Shown here: positions 26,201-38,100 of the stretch, in pieces
Layout: every line of letters begins with the position of its first letter
How positions within the stretch are numbered: the first letter of the stretch is position 1
Assembly (NCBI RefSeq): GCF_000524195.1
Contig: NW_020170381.1
Span: 3,319,986-3,383,985, forward strand
Length of the DNA: 64,000 nt
Reading direction: 5' to 3'
Source of the DNA: Echinococcus granulosus
Lineage: Eukaryota; Platyhelminthes; Cestoda; Cyclophyllidea; Taeniidae
Position numbers and translations under genes: made by a program
The notes under the pieces: model-generated
Database searches by the model: none
Told to the model about the DNA's origin: nothing
What the model saw: only the letters and a program-made list of their open reading frames with translations

Positions 26201-29200
26201 TTCTTCCATCACCCTTAAAGTGTCCTCCTTCTCATGCAGCTGTTTCCTAGGAAAGCAAACGCCGAGTGAGATCAAATCACGAGAGCCAAGTATCGTAGCT
26301 GCCCAAAAGCACCTTTGAAATGACATTACTGTTTCCATTTTGGAGAGATCCCGGTGTAACATGTTAAGATTCTGTTGGGTGGCCTTAGAGGAACGTGCCA
26401 ATTCATCGAATCGCTTGTTAAATGCCTTTGTGAGGCTATTCGAGGTCTGACTTCCATCAACGCGGACTGGAGGAATGGGTTCGCCGGTAAAAATTTGCTC
26501 CAGTAGATCCAAATTACGATTTCGACTGAGAAACAAAAGGTAGGTAATCAGTCATTGTAAACGGGAAAAGAGGACTAGTTTATTAGTGAACTAGACTCAC
26601 AGCTTCTTGGCCGTTTCAATGGCGGCTTTCTTGCTACTTTCTAACATGGAGCGTTCGTGGTTTGCCATTGCACTTTTTTGCGCCTCGACAATTTGATTGC
26701 TTGAGATTAGAAAATTTGATTTACAGGCAATGCAAAATAGTCACTTACTCTAGATTTGTTATTTGACTTTCACAGGAACTAAGCTCGGCCTGTGTTCCCT
26801 CTATTGACTTTCTTATTTGAGCTTCATCCCTGGAGGACTCCAACAATTCACGGGTTTCCACCTAATAAAAGTAACACGAAAATATTTATGCACTGACTCG
26901 ACAAAACCTGAGCATGAATTTGAAACAAGGCAAAACAGACACAGATGCTAATAAAAATGTTTCTTCGACAAAAAGGTATTCATCAGTGAAAGGGATCTCA
27001 GTGGTTGCAATATTACCCATTTTCCCTACCATCAGGCCAGCGATCAGATTAACCGTGAGGAATTATGCTCGAAATGCAAATTAATTTTACTCAAATTCTA
27101 TCAGTAGCATGTTATTTTAAACGCGTCCAGTAGTACGCATATACTAGCATGTTTACTCTTTCCACCTTTCACAATATATTTCATTACCATTTAGTAAAAA
27201 TGGCAAAGTTGGATAAAATTATTACTAATAATGTGACACGGAGAGGATACTAGCATAACGAAATACGAAACCCCAAATCTGCATGAAACCTCATGAAAGC
27301 ATACAAACATCACGATTTGTTTGACAGCACCCAATGACTAAATTTATCAATATTTTTAGGTTGAACGCCTATCTCGCATGAATAGACACAACAAATCCCC
27401 TAGCGAACTCACAGCTTTGGCCAATTTGTTGTTAATTCTCTCTAATTCACCGCCTGCGGACTTAGCCTGTCGTAGCTTGAGTTCAACCTCCGCCATCTCC
27501 TTTACATTATCTGCCTAAAAACACAATTTTATTATAAGGCTTCCATTAAAACTAAGGGAGGTAGAAATTAACTACTCACCAAGGCTGATTCTTGACTAGC
27601 GATAGACTGCTCAACACGGACCAAAGCCGAGCGCGCCTCATCAATGACCTTCTGAGCCCTTCTGCTATCGGATTCTACAGATAACTAGAATGAAAAAGAC
27701 ATCGAACAGTGAATTTGTGGTGTTAAGTGGTCCATTTAATCAAGTACTTACCTTTGTCGTCTCCATTTGGGACTCAGCCCTCTGCAGGGCAGCCTCCAAA
27801 TACTTTCGCACGGTTTCAACATCGGCATCAGCCATATTGTCAGTGTTGGATAGTTTCTTGGTGACTTCTGAAAAAATTGATATTACATAATTGGTTGAGA
27901 TGATTAAAGGTGAATGTTAAATTGACGATGGAATACTCACCGTGGATATTAAACTTAACACACAGCTCTCCCAAAATCTCATTTCGTCTCTTCAGAGCCT
28001 CCTCTTGTCGCTGTGAAAATGAACGAATCTCGTTATTTCCAAGCTGCACAGTTAAAAGTGCCTTCATCTCTAGATAAGGCTACATTTATCTTGAGAGTGT
28101 TAGCAATGTCAGCCATTTTTACCTGATGTCCTTTTCTTTAATTTCACTCAATTTGATGCGGCGAGGTTGTAGTTTACAACAGTATTTTCACTCATAAAAC
28201 CACCTCTTCAGATTTGTATATTTTTTCATCAAACACAATCCCCTTTCGCTGGCCAAGATCTCAAGAAAATTGACACCACCAATTGCACTAGTGTACAAAC
28301 CAATTCAAATGTCGCCCAAAAAAATGGGGAAACGTAACGACCCAACGTTGGACTAATCCAATATGACATCAGCCGTAACTTATTCTTGTCGATTGCTTTC
28401 ATAACATTCTACAAGAATGCAATCATCCTTGGAGTACAAAAAGCAAACCAGTTGTGGGATGATTTGTACAACAATTTATCATAAATTAACGGGGACGCGT
28501 GTCACATATTTGTGACACCATAGACAGGTAAGAAAATGGAGGCGTCGAATGTATGCAATGCTGGCAGCGAACGTGTTGCATAATGCTGCGGACTATAATT
28601 TCAAAGAAGTGAAACCTTCTCTCAAGCACGAGGCCATACTTTTTCAAAACCGCACCTGCTGACATTGTAATGAGACTGAATTGATAAAAAAGTGGAAGCC
28701 TAGCAGAAGCACTCCTGCATATCTGCTTGATAACCAACCTTTACTTCTATATCCAACTGCGTTCTCTGAACGATTAGGTCTGACCTATTTTTTTCGTTGG
28801 TATGAATTGATGTTTGAAGCTGACGCAGATCCCGTTCAGCTGCTGCGAAGGATAGATGCTTCTCATCTAAACGTTCGTCAGCCTGCTCGATTGCATCCTT
28901 CAACTCCTCATCCGTTCCTTTAAAGCGAAAAAAAGTTGACTGCAGTCTCCATGTTTTGGAGGCGCACAAGCGTTTATGGATCTGGTTCAAAAAGACGAAT
29001 ACACTTTCCTAACCATTGTAAAGGTGATAAGAGACCTAGTTCCACTAAAAAGGTATTTTAGCAAAATATTTAGAAATAAGCAGATTGCTTCGGCACATAC
29101 TTGTGTTTTAAGCATGTAAAATTTGAAAAGGGTCCAGCAAAAATGTTTGGAAATGTTAATAATTGTAATTGTGGGAAGCACCATTTTGGCTCTAGGCTGT

Positions 29201-31608
29201 TTTAAATAACAAAACCAACCGCTTATTTAAATTATTCCAGAATCTATGATAATTAAGAAGACTATAACTAGTCTAGTCCTGTTCAGGATGATCAACAAGA
29301 CTCTACCCTCAAACTCCGAGGTGATTTGTTCTGTTAAATCTCGGAGTATTGCCTCCAAACGTGTTTTCTCGACAGCACATGCGCCTAAAACGAAAATACT
29401 GACTGTACTATCTCTCAATCTCTCAAAACTATAAAGCCCATATGAGCAACAAAGGCATCTCAGAAATGGCATACGTGCATCTGCTTGGTACTGGACCAAT
29501 TCCTTGTACTTCTTCCGGTACAAAGTTAGCTGGGTCTAAATGATGCGACGAAATTAGCCACCGCATTTAAATATCCTAAGTTATCGAGAGACGAAAAACA
29601 CTTACATTCACCGGATCTAGTTCCTCATCGACTTTCGAGAGAATTTGTTTTTGCTCATCTAGAGCCCGTTTCGTATCAATTCTCTGACACTTTGTCTGCA
29701 TTAATTGAAACAATCAATTTGGTACAAGAATGTGTCATAGATGAGAGGTCCAGTTATAACCCAATTATATAGCTTATTTGAAAAGTTTTGCGGAATGATT
29801 AACCTGAATAGCCTCTTCTTTAGAGCGACTGAGGTGCTTTAGTTCACCTCGATAAATTTTCGCATTTGTCTCCTAAAATGGAGAAGAATATAGTAACAAA
29901 TGTAAATGTGCGATCAAAATTAAATTAATAAGGGCACTCGCCTCTTCAAGCCTAGACTTTCGGATGGCATCGAGAGCCTTGACGTAACGAGAAGAAGCAA
30001 AGAGATCATCAAACCGCTCTTTCACAGCTTTTGCCTCGTGTAAGGGCCTAGATACTTGTTTCATAAAGTTTCTTACCAATTTGATTCCTCCTGATGGCAG
30101 AATATTACATTATCGAAAACAGCCTTGCATGCCCCTAAACTTGTCAACATCTGAAAGTGAAGCTGGTGATGATAAGCACGCCAACGATACGGAGAGTCGA
30201 AAACGCTTGTTACAGAAAGCAGACTAGGATTTCTTGGTTAGCCGCAAAGTTACAACGGCACTGATAAGATAGCGTTTTAATGCCTAAGTTCATTTAGAAT
30301 AATACAGAAATTCAAGGAGTTCATAAAATCCAAAATCCGATTCCAATAATTGGCCGAAACTTTAATGATGTGGAGTTAAAGGTAGAGTTAAAGCAAGATT
30401 ATCAAACTTAGAGCACTGGTTTGTTTACTCAATGATAACCCAGAGCATTATAAGCACGCATTTTTTTCAATAATGAAGTAAAAGTTACCTCCCTATCGAT
30501 CTCGCCGCAACGATAGCTATGGCTGACCACATCACCTGTTGGAGACAGTCTTTTAATGGTCCCATCCAAAGTCTTCAGGCTCGGCTGTTTAGCCTACGGT
30601 GGAAAGCGTCCAAAAAATTATCTTCAATTAACAAATTTTTAAACTTGCAGGCAGACAATAATTGTCCATTTCTTCTGCATAATAATAAGTAGTACGCATG
30701 CTCCCTATTCCAATTACTTGAAAATGTGAATACTATCCGATCCAAACATTAGTTTTTAATCAGAATAAGGAAAATGCGCTATCATGAGGCTTTTCGTGCA
30801 TAACTAATAAAGTAGACAGCCAATAAACTTCAACAGTAGCAGTAAACGCTTATGTTAAGTAAAATCAGTTGCACTGCAAAAAGGTAGCAAACATTAAATC
30901 ACCTTGCACAAAAATGAGGAAATGCATGGATAAATAAAGGCATAAGACCCATAAATGACCCCTTTTATCTGTGAGTAAATTCTAGTTACCCACCTCCCAA
31001 AATCTGTGGATTTCAAATCAGGAGATAAGAACCTGCTAGTTAGTAAAAAATTGCAACCATTTAATTCATATTCTGTAATTATAGCGTCGGTAAAAATATA
31101 TTTTGAACCACAAGCCATTTAAAAATTAAAGTAAGACAAGTTCATTCAGTAAATAATCCGAGTTGGTCATACCGTTCCACGTTGGGTAGCGACCAGACTG
31201 CGAGCAACAACGAGAGGGCAGTTTTTAACGTCTCTTAATTTGAGCGCTACTTTGGCTTTAACCTCAGCCGAGTGTGCCAACTGAAATGAACAGAGAATAG
31301 CAAGCGTCAGACACAAGAGTAGTAAGAATTTATAAACAACCCGACCCCGTGGCACTCACTTTTGGGTCGTGAATAAATGATGCACCAGTTTTTGAACCAG
31401 GTGGCAATTCTCCAGTAACTGCATACCTGAGGCACTCAATAATTGTCTGGATCCGATAAGTACAGATCTAAACACAAAAGCTAACCGTCTTTCCCGTGCC
31501 ATTGGGACCCAAAATTAGAGTAACGGGGGTTGAGAACTTGATCCTCTGTGGATTTTCAGGCCCAAAGCTCCTGATACCCTGTATGCATACCTCCTCCAGC
31601 AAAGACAT
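17649..31608 (-). CDS. RAD50: RAD50 double-strand break repair ATPase, complete
   Basis: Thirty-four exons on the minus strand sum to 4,080 bp, or 1,359 residues plus stop (human RAD50 is 1,312). RAD50 is the SMC-like ATPase of the nuclear MRE11-RAD50-NBS1 complex, which tethers and processes DNA breaks and activates ATM. The visible order is Walker A GPNGTGKT (34-41), Q-loop FCHQEES (Gln161), a first long coiled coil, the zinc hook CPLC (709-712), a second coiled coil, signature CSAGQK (about 1255-1260), Walker B LALDEP (Asp1285/Glu1286) and H-loop ITHDED (His1323). All catalytic elements are present. The start ATG at 31606-31608 gives MSLLEEV..GIRSFG, aligned with the usual RAD50 N-terminus. 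One intron has a GC donor, and there is an 18-residue insert just before the signature. It diverges from MAN1B1 and converges on FARP. Confidence 0.95.
17877..19069 (-). other. RAD50 intron 32 (1.2 kb)
   Basis: Unusually long for this gene, in which most introns are 40-1,000 bp. It holds short open frames on both strands with no recognisable product. Confidence 0.6.
21260..28043 (-). CDS. RAD50: RAD50 exons 12-28: coiled coils and zinc hook
   Basis: Exons: 27941-28043, 27752-27867, 27580-27684, 27413-27514, 26749-26861, 26601-26699, 26313-26525, 26121-26246, 25655-25787, 25465-25578, 25331-25426, 25131-25278, 24826-24880, 24672-24783, 23937-24137, 21824-22036, 21260-21448. Nearly all residues are Glu/Lys/Gln/Leu-rich heptads. 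The hook CPLCHRGF lies in exon 20 (25655-25787), preceded by the family's L..FRDRLV.ES spacing. CysXXCys from two molecules joins RAD50 dimers through zinc. The second coil carries LKPE...LRGTELPEL, as in other RAD50s. The weakest junction is 24784-24825, a 42 bp intron chosen because it alone keeps the phase. Confidence 0.88.
22037..23936 (-). other. RAD50 intron 26 (1.9 kb)
   Basis: The longest RAD50 intron. A 173-codon minus-strand open frame at 22492-23013 lies wholly inside it but has no coil or domain character, lacks coding-like composition, and is probably fortuitous. No repeat of the TRIM-like family was seen. Confidence 0.5.
28745..31608 (-). CDS. RAD50: RAD50 exons 1-11: N-terminal ATPase half and first coil
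   Basis: Exons in transcript order: 31486-31608, 31360-31446, 31173-31280, 30489-30593, 30077-30150, 29942-30047, 29804-29872, 29606-29695, 29475-29535, 29307-29384, 28745-28917. Exon 1 ends exactly after the Walker A Thr; exon 2 resumes with TIIECLRY, and its HDPK closes the HDPK..E block. Exon 4 has the KTLDG/EIDRE segment and exon 5 the [21 protein letters not shown]-loop. Exon 6 has [20 protein letters not shown], matching human [20 protein letters not shown]. It ends with a GC donor (29940-29941), because the exon 7 frame accepts only phase 0. Exons 7-11 are heptad-like and charged, with LDPVN in exon 8 and GTDEEL in exon 11 at the family positions. Confidence 0.93.
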
Positions 31609-32522
31609 TTCAAAATGAGTTTGAAGAAACTAAATGATTTTGGAATAAAAATAACGCAAAGAAAGGTAAAGTAGAAAGGCATGGCAGATGGGTGGCTCCA
31701 AAAATGCGAAAAAAAAACTTAAAACCTAGATGCATGAGATCGCTAAAGTATAAGATAAAATAAACCACTAAATTTGCGAAATTTTAGCACTTTGATTAGC
31801 GGTTGTAAGAATTTCACCAATCAAAACTAGTGAATTCCGGTCAAAAAAAGGTCACCTATAAGAAAGCACCCATTAGTGTATTCTCGTAAGTTTTCTAAGA
31901 GGTTAACTACAGCGGTAAAATGAAGAGAAAAGAGCAGAACTGGTCAAGAGGGTTGCAGTGTTTAGCACAATTTGCCTAACCGCACATAAGTAAATTTCAG
32001 ACTTTAACAGCTTGACAGCAACATACAAGGAGTCGCAGTTCATGTGACGATACCTTGCTTTATGTTTTTTCCGGTAAATGATATTTTCAGAGGAGTTTCA
32101 GTGGTGAAGGACCGCCAATACGTCAACAATGAGAATGCTCACAAATACTCACACACAAACTTCCTTTGACGCGCTGACATCTGCCCTTGAAAAACGATTT
32201 GTGGTGTACTAAAAGTATCTATACTATTTATATTACACAGATTGTAAACCAAAGTTTTCCTGCAATTTCCCATTGTTTAACTTTTGCTTATAATTAACGT
32301 TGTGCAAACAATGGACAGGCTGCAAATAAAAGGCCACTATTCTCGAAAAACAGTGAGATTGTTCTCAAAAACATTAATATTAGGTTTATCAAAAAATACT
32401 ATTATAGGTAGCAAAAGTCCATCAGTTTGTTTGCCTAAAAAAAGCTTTTTCCAGATCTCTTATTTGAATGTCTGCGCAACTATTTACATCAGCCATCTAA
32501 CCCTAAAAGTTTATGCTTTTAC

Positions 32523-32943
32523 TGTAGCGTCCCGAGACTCCCTGAAGACAAAAGAAAACAAAATACTCGAGCAGGATATATATTTAGCACAGAGAAGGTG
32601 TCTGGGCTATTGGCATGGCCCAAAAGCCAGCCCACCAAGGGAGGTACAAGGGGGCCAATTCAAAGTACAAAAAGTGGCGCCTTGCCAATACCGAGGGATA
32701 AACCACTGTCTTATTACATAGCCTCCTTCCTCTTTTGAGCGTCGTCCCCGACGCTCCCGCAGGTTAACCTCCCGCGTCAGCCATTACAACATAGTCGGTG
32801 CTGTAAAGAAACACCAACGATCCCATCGTGCCAGTCACCAAATTAGCGTCCATCTGAGGGGATACTTGACCTCGACGTCACCGATCCCTCTTGGCGGCTT
32901 GACCGGATCTAAAGTTTCGTTCGGTTTATGGATTTTATTCAGG
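32523..32943 (+). mobile_element. TRIM-like element C, 5' fragment
   Basis: The terminal repeat is about 32523-32718 (TGTAGCGTCCCGAGACTCCC at its start, ATTACA at its end). It continues about 225 bp into the internal region, through CCTCTTTTGAGCGTCG and GGATCTAAAGTTTCG, which match copies A and B at the same places. The rest of the interior and the 3' repeat are missing. Confidence 0.68.
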
Positions 32944-33285
32944 TCGTATTACATTTACCTTGTGACCCTTAGCCATAAGTACAACTCCTTGACTGCATAT
33001 ATGGCTGTTCTAAATTGTTCTGCATTGACACGGCTTATTACGTCTTTAGGAATAGCATTTGCTTTAAGCAAGCTCCGTTCAATTAAAGAAAAACCAGGAT
33101 TTCGTTTGTTGATTACAAATCATAAACACTACCTCTTAAGTTAATTAACAAATCCTATGTCTTGGGTACCGCAAAACCATACCACATTTTACCTCATATA
33201 AATAATTTCTATGCTCCCCTAAACAAAACGTCCCTTATCTTACCCCAGTTTGTTTACAAGCCACAGTTTTATGACAGCATAAACA

Positions 33286-33492
33286 TGCAATACAATGGTG
33301 GTTTATTCCTCGGTATTAGTGAGGCTTCACTTTTGTACTTTTGAATTAGCCTTCTTGTACCTCGCTAAGTAGGCTGGCCCTCATGCCATGCCGGTAGCCC
33401 AGACACCTTCTCTGTGCCGAATATATATATATATATATATTGCCCGAGCATTGTGTCTTCTTTTGTCTTCAGGGAAGTCTCGGTGCGCTACA
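33286..33492 (-). repeat. Solo terminal repeat, inverted
   Basis: The reverse complement of this interval reads from TGTAGCGCACCGAGACTTCC through CCTGAAGACAAAAG, GGTGTCTGGGCTACCGG and GGTACAAGAAGGCTAATT to TTGCA. It is therefore a full terminal repeat with no internal region on either side. A TA microsatellite has expanded inside it. It resembles a solo LTR left by recombination. Confidence 0.68.
33419..33440. repeat. (TA)n microsatellite
   Basis: About ten AT/TA units inside the inverted terminal repeat, at the place where other copies have ATATAT followed by T. Confidence 0.85.
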
Positions 33493-33748
33493 AACAACTA
33501 GCTCCCTGTTTATCTCTTCCTCTCTGGCCTCTAAACTCTTTGAGCAAACAGACTGATCCAGCGAGTCCATGTGTATTAGCTAAATTTTACGTGGACAAAT
33601 GTGAGTTTTTGCCTTTAAGGAAAGTTTGACGACTCTTCAAGTACGACATTAATGTTTACGTAAAGCTTCTCATCTGAAAGACGCATTTAAACAACGTATG
33701 CATTACATACTTATTACCAACGTACAGAATGGATACGAAGAAACTAAT

Positions 33749-33944
33749 GCAACGTCCCAAGACTCCTTTGAAGACGAAAGAAAACAGTACTCGAGCAGAA
33801 TACATATATTCAGTACAGACAAGGTGTTTAGGCTACTGGCATGGCCGGAAGGCCAACCAACCCACCGAAGTACAAGGAGGCTAATTTAAAGTACAAAGAT
33901 GGGGACTCACCGATACCGGGGGATAAACCACCATCGTACTACAC
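33749..33944 (+). repeat. Solo terminal repeat, direct
   Basis: It runs from about TGCAACGTCCCAAGACTCC to CGTACTACA. Sequence on both sides is unrelated to the internal region of copies A-C. It shares GAAGACGAAAGAAAAC, CTACTGGCATGGCC and GGGGATAAACCACCATCG-type blocks with the other copies. It lies about 250 bp from, and opposite to, the inverted copy. Confidence 0.7.
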
Positions 33945-35175
33945 TAACATATCCAAAGGCTGCGCCAGTGCCATCATGGTTTAATGCGCAGTTAAAATTA
34001 TTATAAATTCACTGTAGTATATCATGGCCTAAATTCACTACATACCCGGATTTACTGCTGCGTTTTGAAAATCTCTTCAATTTTTAGCTCTTATCACGCT
34101 AATCAGGTTCCTCGGCTTACATAGGTTTTACCTTCTTTTAACACCACTGCCCTCCCACCGTGACAAAAACTTCTTAACCTCTCTTGGCGATGGATTCCTC
34201 ATAATAAAACCGGCTTAAAATTGAAGTCATTTAATTCTGAATGTACACATCAGGTGACATCTGAAACAAGACTATGAAAAATGAAGTCATTTCTATTTAC
34301 ATGGTTAATGCATTATGGAAATCTGTTTAGGTGTTCCCTTGCTGGTTGATCTTTATATTTGATCCGTTACAGTTTTAATATTTTGCAGCCATACGGGCAA
34401 CAAGCAGGGTTTTCATAATCCTTCGACACGAAATCATAACTTATTTTCTGACAAATCGCATCACTTCTGAAAAGGTCGGCTTTTACTCTTTTAGATCAAT
34501 TTTCATGTGCCATTTGTTAAACTCTTTGTAATGAAATGCCATAATTAAATATTTAGGTCAACGAATTTCAGTTCAGTGTTTTGTTTAGTTTCCATAATTG
34601 ATTTGTTTGAATGGTCGAGCACATGCTGAAAGTATTCCCTCACTTTAATGTCGCCCCGAGGTTTGTCAAGTTTGGACTTACGTGCCGGTTGAATGGTCTG
34701 TTTTTTGTGACAAAATGTTTTTTTCAGTTTTTAATGGTAGTATTTAGCAACATTACTTCATCAGCTCCTTAATAGACTTCAATGGAATCTCTTATTCTGC
34801 CTTCTCGATGCGTATGTAGCCCACCATTGGATCAATTTTTAGATGTCCAGAAGGTGTTTCGGGATGTAACTGGTCACGGTCATCAGTAAAAGTGGTGCAG
34901 TCTGTATATAGTTCACCAACTAAATTAATGCATGAATTTTTCATTTGATGCTTACTAGACATCATATAGCTGAGCTTAGAATTGTAGTATTGACCGCTAA
35001 CCGTTCCAAATGCGTTATGCCTTCGATCACGTGGTGTATTTTCCCAGGACTTAACCGTTAATCGTTTTGGTTGAAATTCAAGCCTCCACATACAAAGCAT
35101 GAAGACCTGATCCGCATGTCGGTTTTCTTATTTTAGAGAGTTATTCTAGCCATCTTGGACTGCGCTCACATCTGA

Positions 35176-38100
35176 ATGGTCAGGCTACCGGTAATACCTG
35201 TTAAATTCGGCTATTACAGTCCTTATTTAGTCTAGGAAACTATTTGGTTCATTCAGCAGGAAGTTTATTTTCATCCTTTTCGTGATCGGAGCTCTAATCT
35301 ACATATGGCTGCCATACAAAAATTATCCTTTTACCAGTCTTGTTGGAAACGTGGTTACCGCTCCAAAGAAAAATAAAAGCTTGCCTTTTCCGATGCATCA
35401 ATACCCACTGAACCATGCCTCAATCATCAACGATCTCAAAGATGCAATGCATCATTCGTGGAAGGCCTACGTTGATTACGCCTGGGGGATGGATGAAGTG
35501 TTAGTGTTAACCAAGATGGGGACGCGTTGGATGGACGCTGGCCTTACTATGGTAGATTCTCTTGACACTCTCTGGATGTACAAAATGATGGATGAATTTG
35601 TCCGTGCTCGTGATTGGATCGAGGCCCATATAAATTTTGGCTATAACAACGATGACACAAACGTTTTCGAGTCGACAATTCGGTTATTGGGCGGGTTATT
35701 GAGTGCCTATCACATTTCTGGGGATATTGTATTTTTGAAAAAAGCGGTGCGATTATTTGCTGCGTCATGTCATTTGGCTTTGAACATTGATCGAAGACTT
35801 TTTTTCTGATTTAGGAGTTGATTGGGGGGAAGCTTATTGCGGCTTTTAATTCACCTTCTGGTTTACCGTATACAAATATCAATTTTCAAACACTTAAAGC
35901 ATCTCTCCCAAGTAATAGGAGGACGGTTTCACTTTCGGAGGTGGCCACACTCCAACTAGAATTCAATGAACTCGCAATACTTTTGCGTGACAGAAGCATT
36001 GCTGTAAGCATTTCTTCTAAGTACTCTGCAAGTTTATGCTTGAGTGATCGGTGTGCAGCCATGAGTGTCACTATTCTGGAGCTAACATCTTGTAAATAAG
36101 TTGATAAGGTACATAAACAGGTCTACCATGCGCATATTCCGGTCTGGTGTTCGGGATGGCTACGTTACTCGTATTCCTGTGCTATTCCACTCATTTAGGC
36201 ACGTGAGCAAGAGTAGGGTGTTACATCATTCATCATAGCCTGTGAGTCACTTGGGTGAAGAGATATCCGTTGTATCAGTCCCAAATTCGCTACTTAGTTC
36301 AGCATCATCTGTCTTTCACTATGTGCAGCTCACGTGATGTGCAACTGTGGCCGGCGGAAGATGGCCAAACTAGTCCGTCAGCACCACGCTGTAGATTTGT
36401 AATGGGTCCTAAACGTCCCGAAAGTGTTTCCCAAGTGACATTTGTCAAGCGATTTGTGTTCATCTTCGGGATTCAGGCGACACGTTCTTGAAACTCCCGG
36501 TTTCTTACTAAAGGAGCAAGCTTTGTCGAACTGGCTACACAGGAATCGGATTAGCATATTAGGGGCCTCAGGGTTTTCATCCTCATTGTTAAGTACACAA
36601 TTGCATAAAACCGCTATCATTGTGTGTATTTTAGAGACCAGCAGCAGGTGTTTACAAAATACTGAATGAAGTGAGTAAGCTGTCTGGCCTCCTCCCTATC
36701 GAAATAAACATGTATCGGCCTGCGCATTCGTCAGTGGGCACCATTACCCTGGGTGCACGAGGCGACAGCTACTATGAGTACCTCCTAAAGGTATGTCGAT
36801 TTTCGTCTATTTCTACCAGATCCATTGCCGTTCTGATTTTTAGTTAACAAAGAGACTTTTTGAAAGTTTTTGCAGTACATACGGCAACCATAAAGCAAGT
36901 TTAGGAAGATATTGCCTGTTTTGTGCATCGTTCTGGATGCATCATTTTAGGAGCCCTTTTGGAGTTGGTCTAGTTGATTAGTTCCATCAGATACCAGCCA
37001 GAATTGTTTTTGCGACCGGAGAACAGTTGGAGCTTTTCTAAACAACAAAGGTTCGCGTGAGGGACGTTCGCGCCTTGACAAATATTCGTGTTACTTTTTA
37101 TCTCTACTTTGTCTTCAGTGGTTCTAATGTTAAGATGCACTTAATTTCCGCAATCTGCTTCAATCTAGGAGAAATTGTTCTGAATTTTTCTGAGAAATTG
37201 ATCGCTATTTGACGATTGCTTAGAATCATTGTATCACCATTTTATTTTCCAAATTGCTAGAATACTTTTATTAATCTTTGCACTAACTAGAAAGTGTGCT
37301 TCACGTATTATCTTATGCTCTGTTCTTTACTGTCTGGCTGTGCATTGCTCATTTGTAGTTGCTTTGAGATTAGATCTGTTAGAGGTGGTGAATTCTCTAC
37401 GTCTTGTAATTTTAATGCCTCTATTTACTTTCCAGTTGCCGTCAAAGCAGTTGTAGATACCATCGGTAACTTCTTAAGGCATTCTTGTAACTAGGTTTAT
37501 GCTGGCAGTACTTATATGGTTTCTGTGTTCAACCTCTATCTGATTTTAGTTACATTTAATACGTACATGTTGCATATTATTATCTGTTGCAATGGGTATA
37601 CTTAAGCAGTTATACCTTTAATTGTAGAAGACTCTGGATGAAGCGTACCGTTTCTCATCATATTTTTTTTCCGCACATTCTTTGTGATGGCACTTTACCA
37701 TACGTCTCCGGAACTGTTTTGTAGGAATAAATCCACGAACCATAATGAGGCATGTGGATTAGTTGTAATTCTTAACTATGAGGTCGACTATCGTATTTCC
37801 ACGTCATACTAGTCAGCGTAAAGTGATTTTAGCGTTTTCCATGTTTTAGAAAAGCTCTCTTCGTATTTAGTCTTTACAAAAAAATTTAATTTGGTGGAGT
37901 CTTCGAACTACGTTATTTCAGGCTTGGATAGTTAGCAGTAGATCGCGAAAACTTCCTTTACTATGATTTATTTAGCAAATTAGCATTGGCATTTGAGGGG
38001 AGGTGCTCTGAAACTTTTTTTGAGGTGCTCGAGCTCTTAAGGTATGATTTTGCACCCCAGTTTTAATTATTATTCTCTTATGCGCAGGTTTGGGTCCAGA

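Larger units (their letters stand above)
31609..35175. other. RAD50/MAN1B1 divergent intergenic region
   Basis: Both genes start outward from this roughly 3.6 kb region, so it should hold both promoters. I see no TATA box or other motif I would defend. About 1 kb is occupied by three members of the TRIM-like repeat family (32523-32943, 33286-33492, 33749-33944). The rest is AT-rich with short chance frames. Confidence 0.6.
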
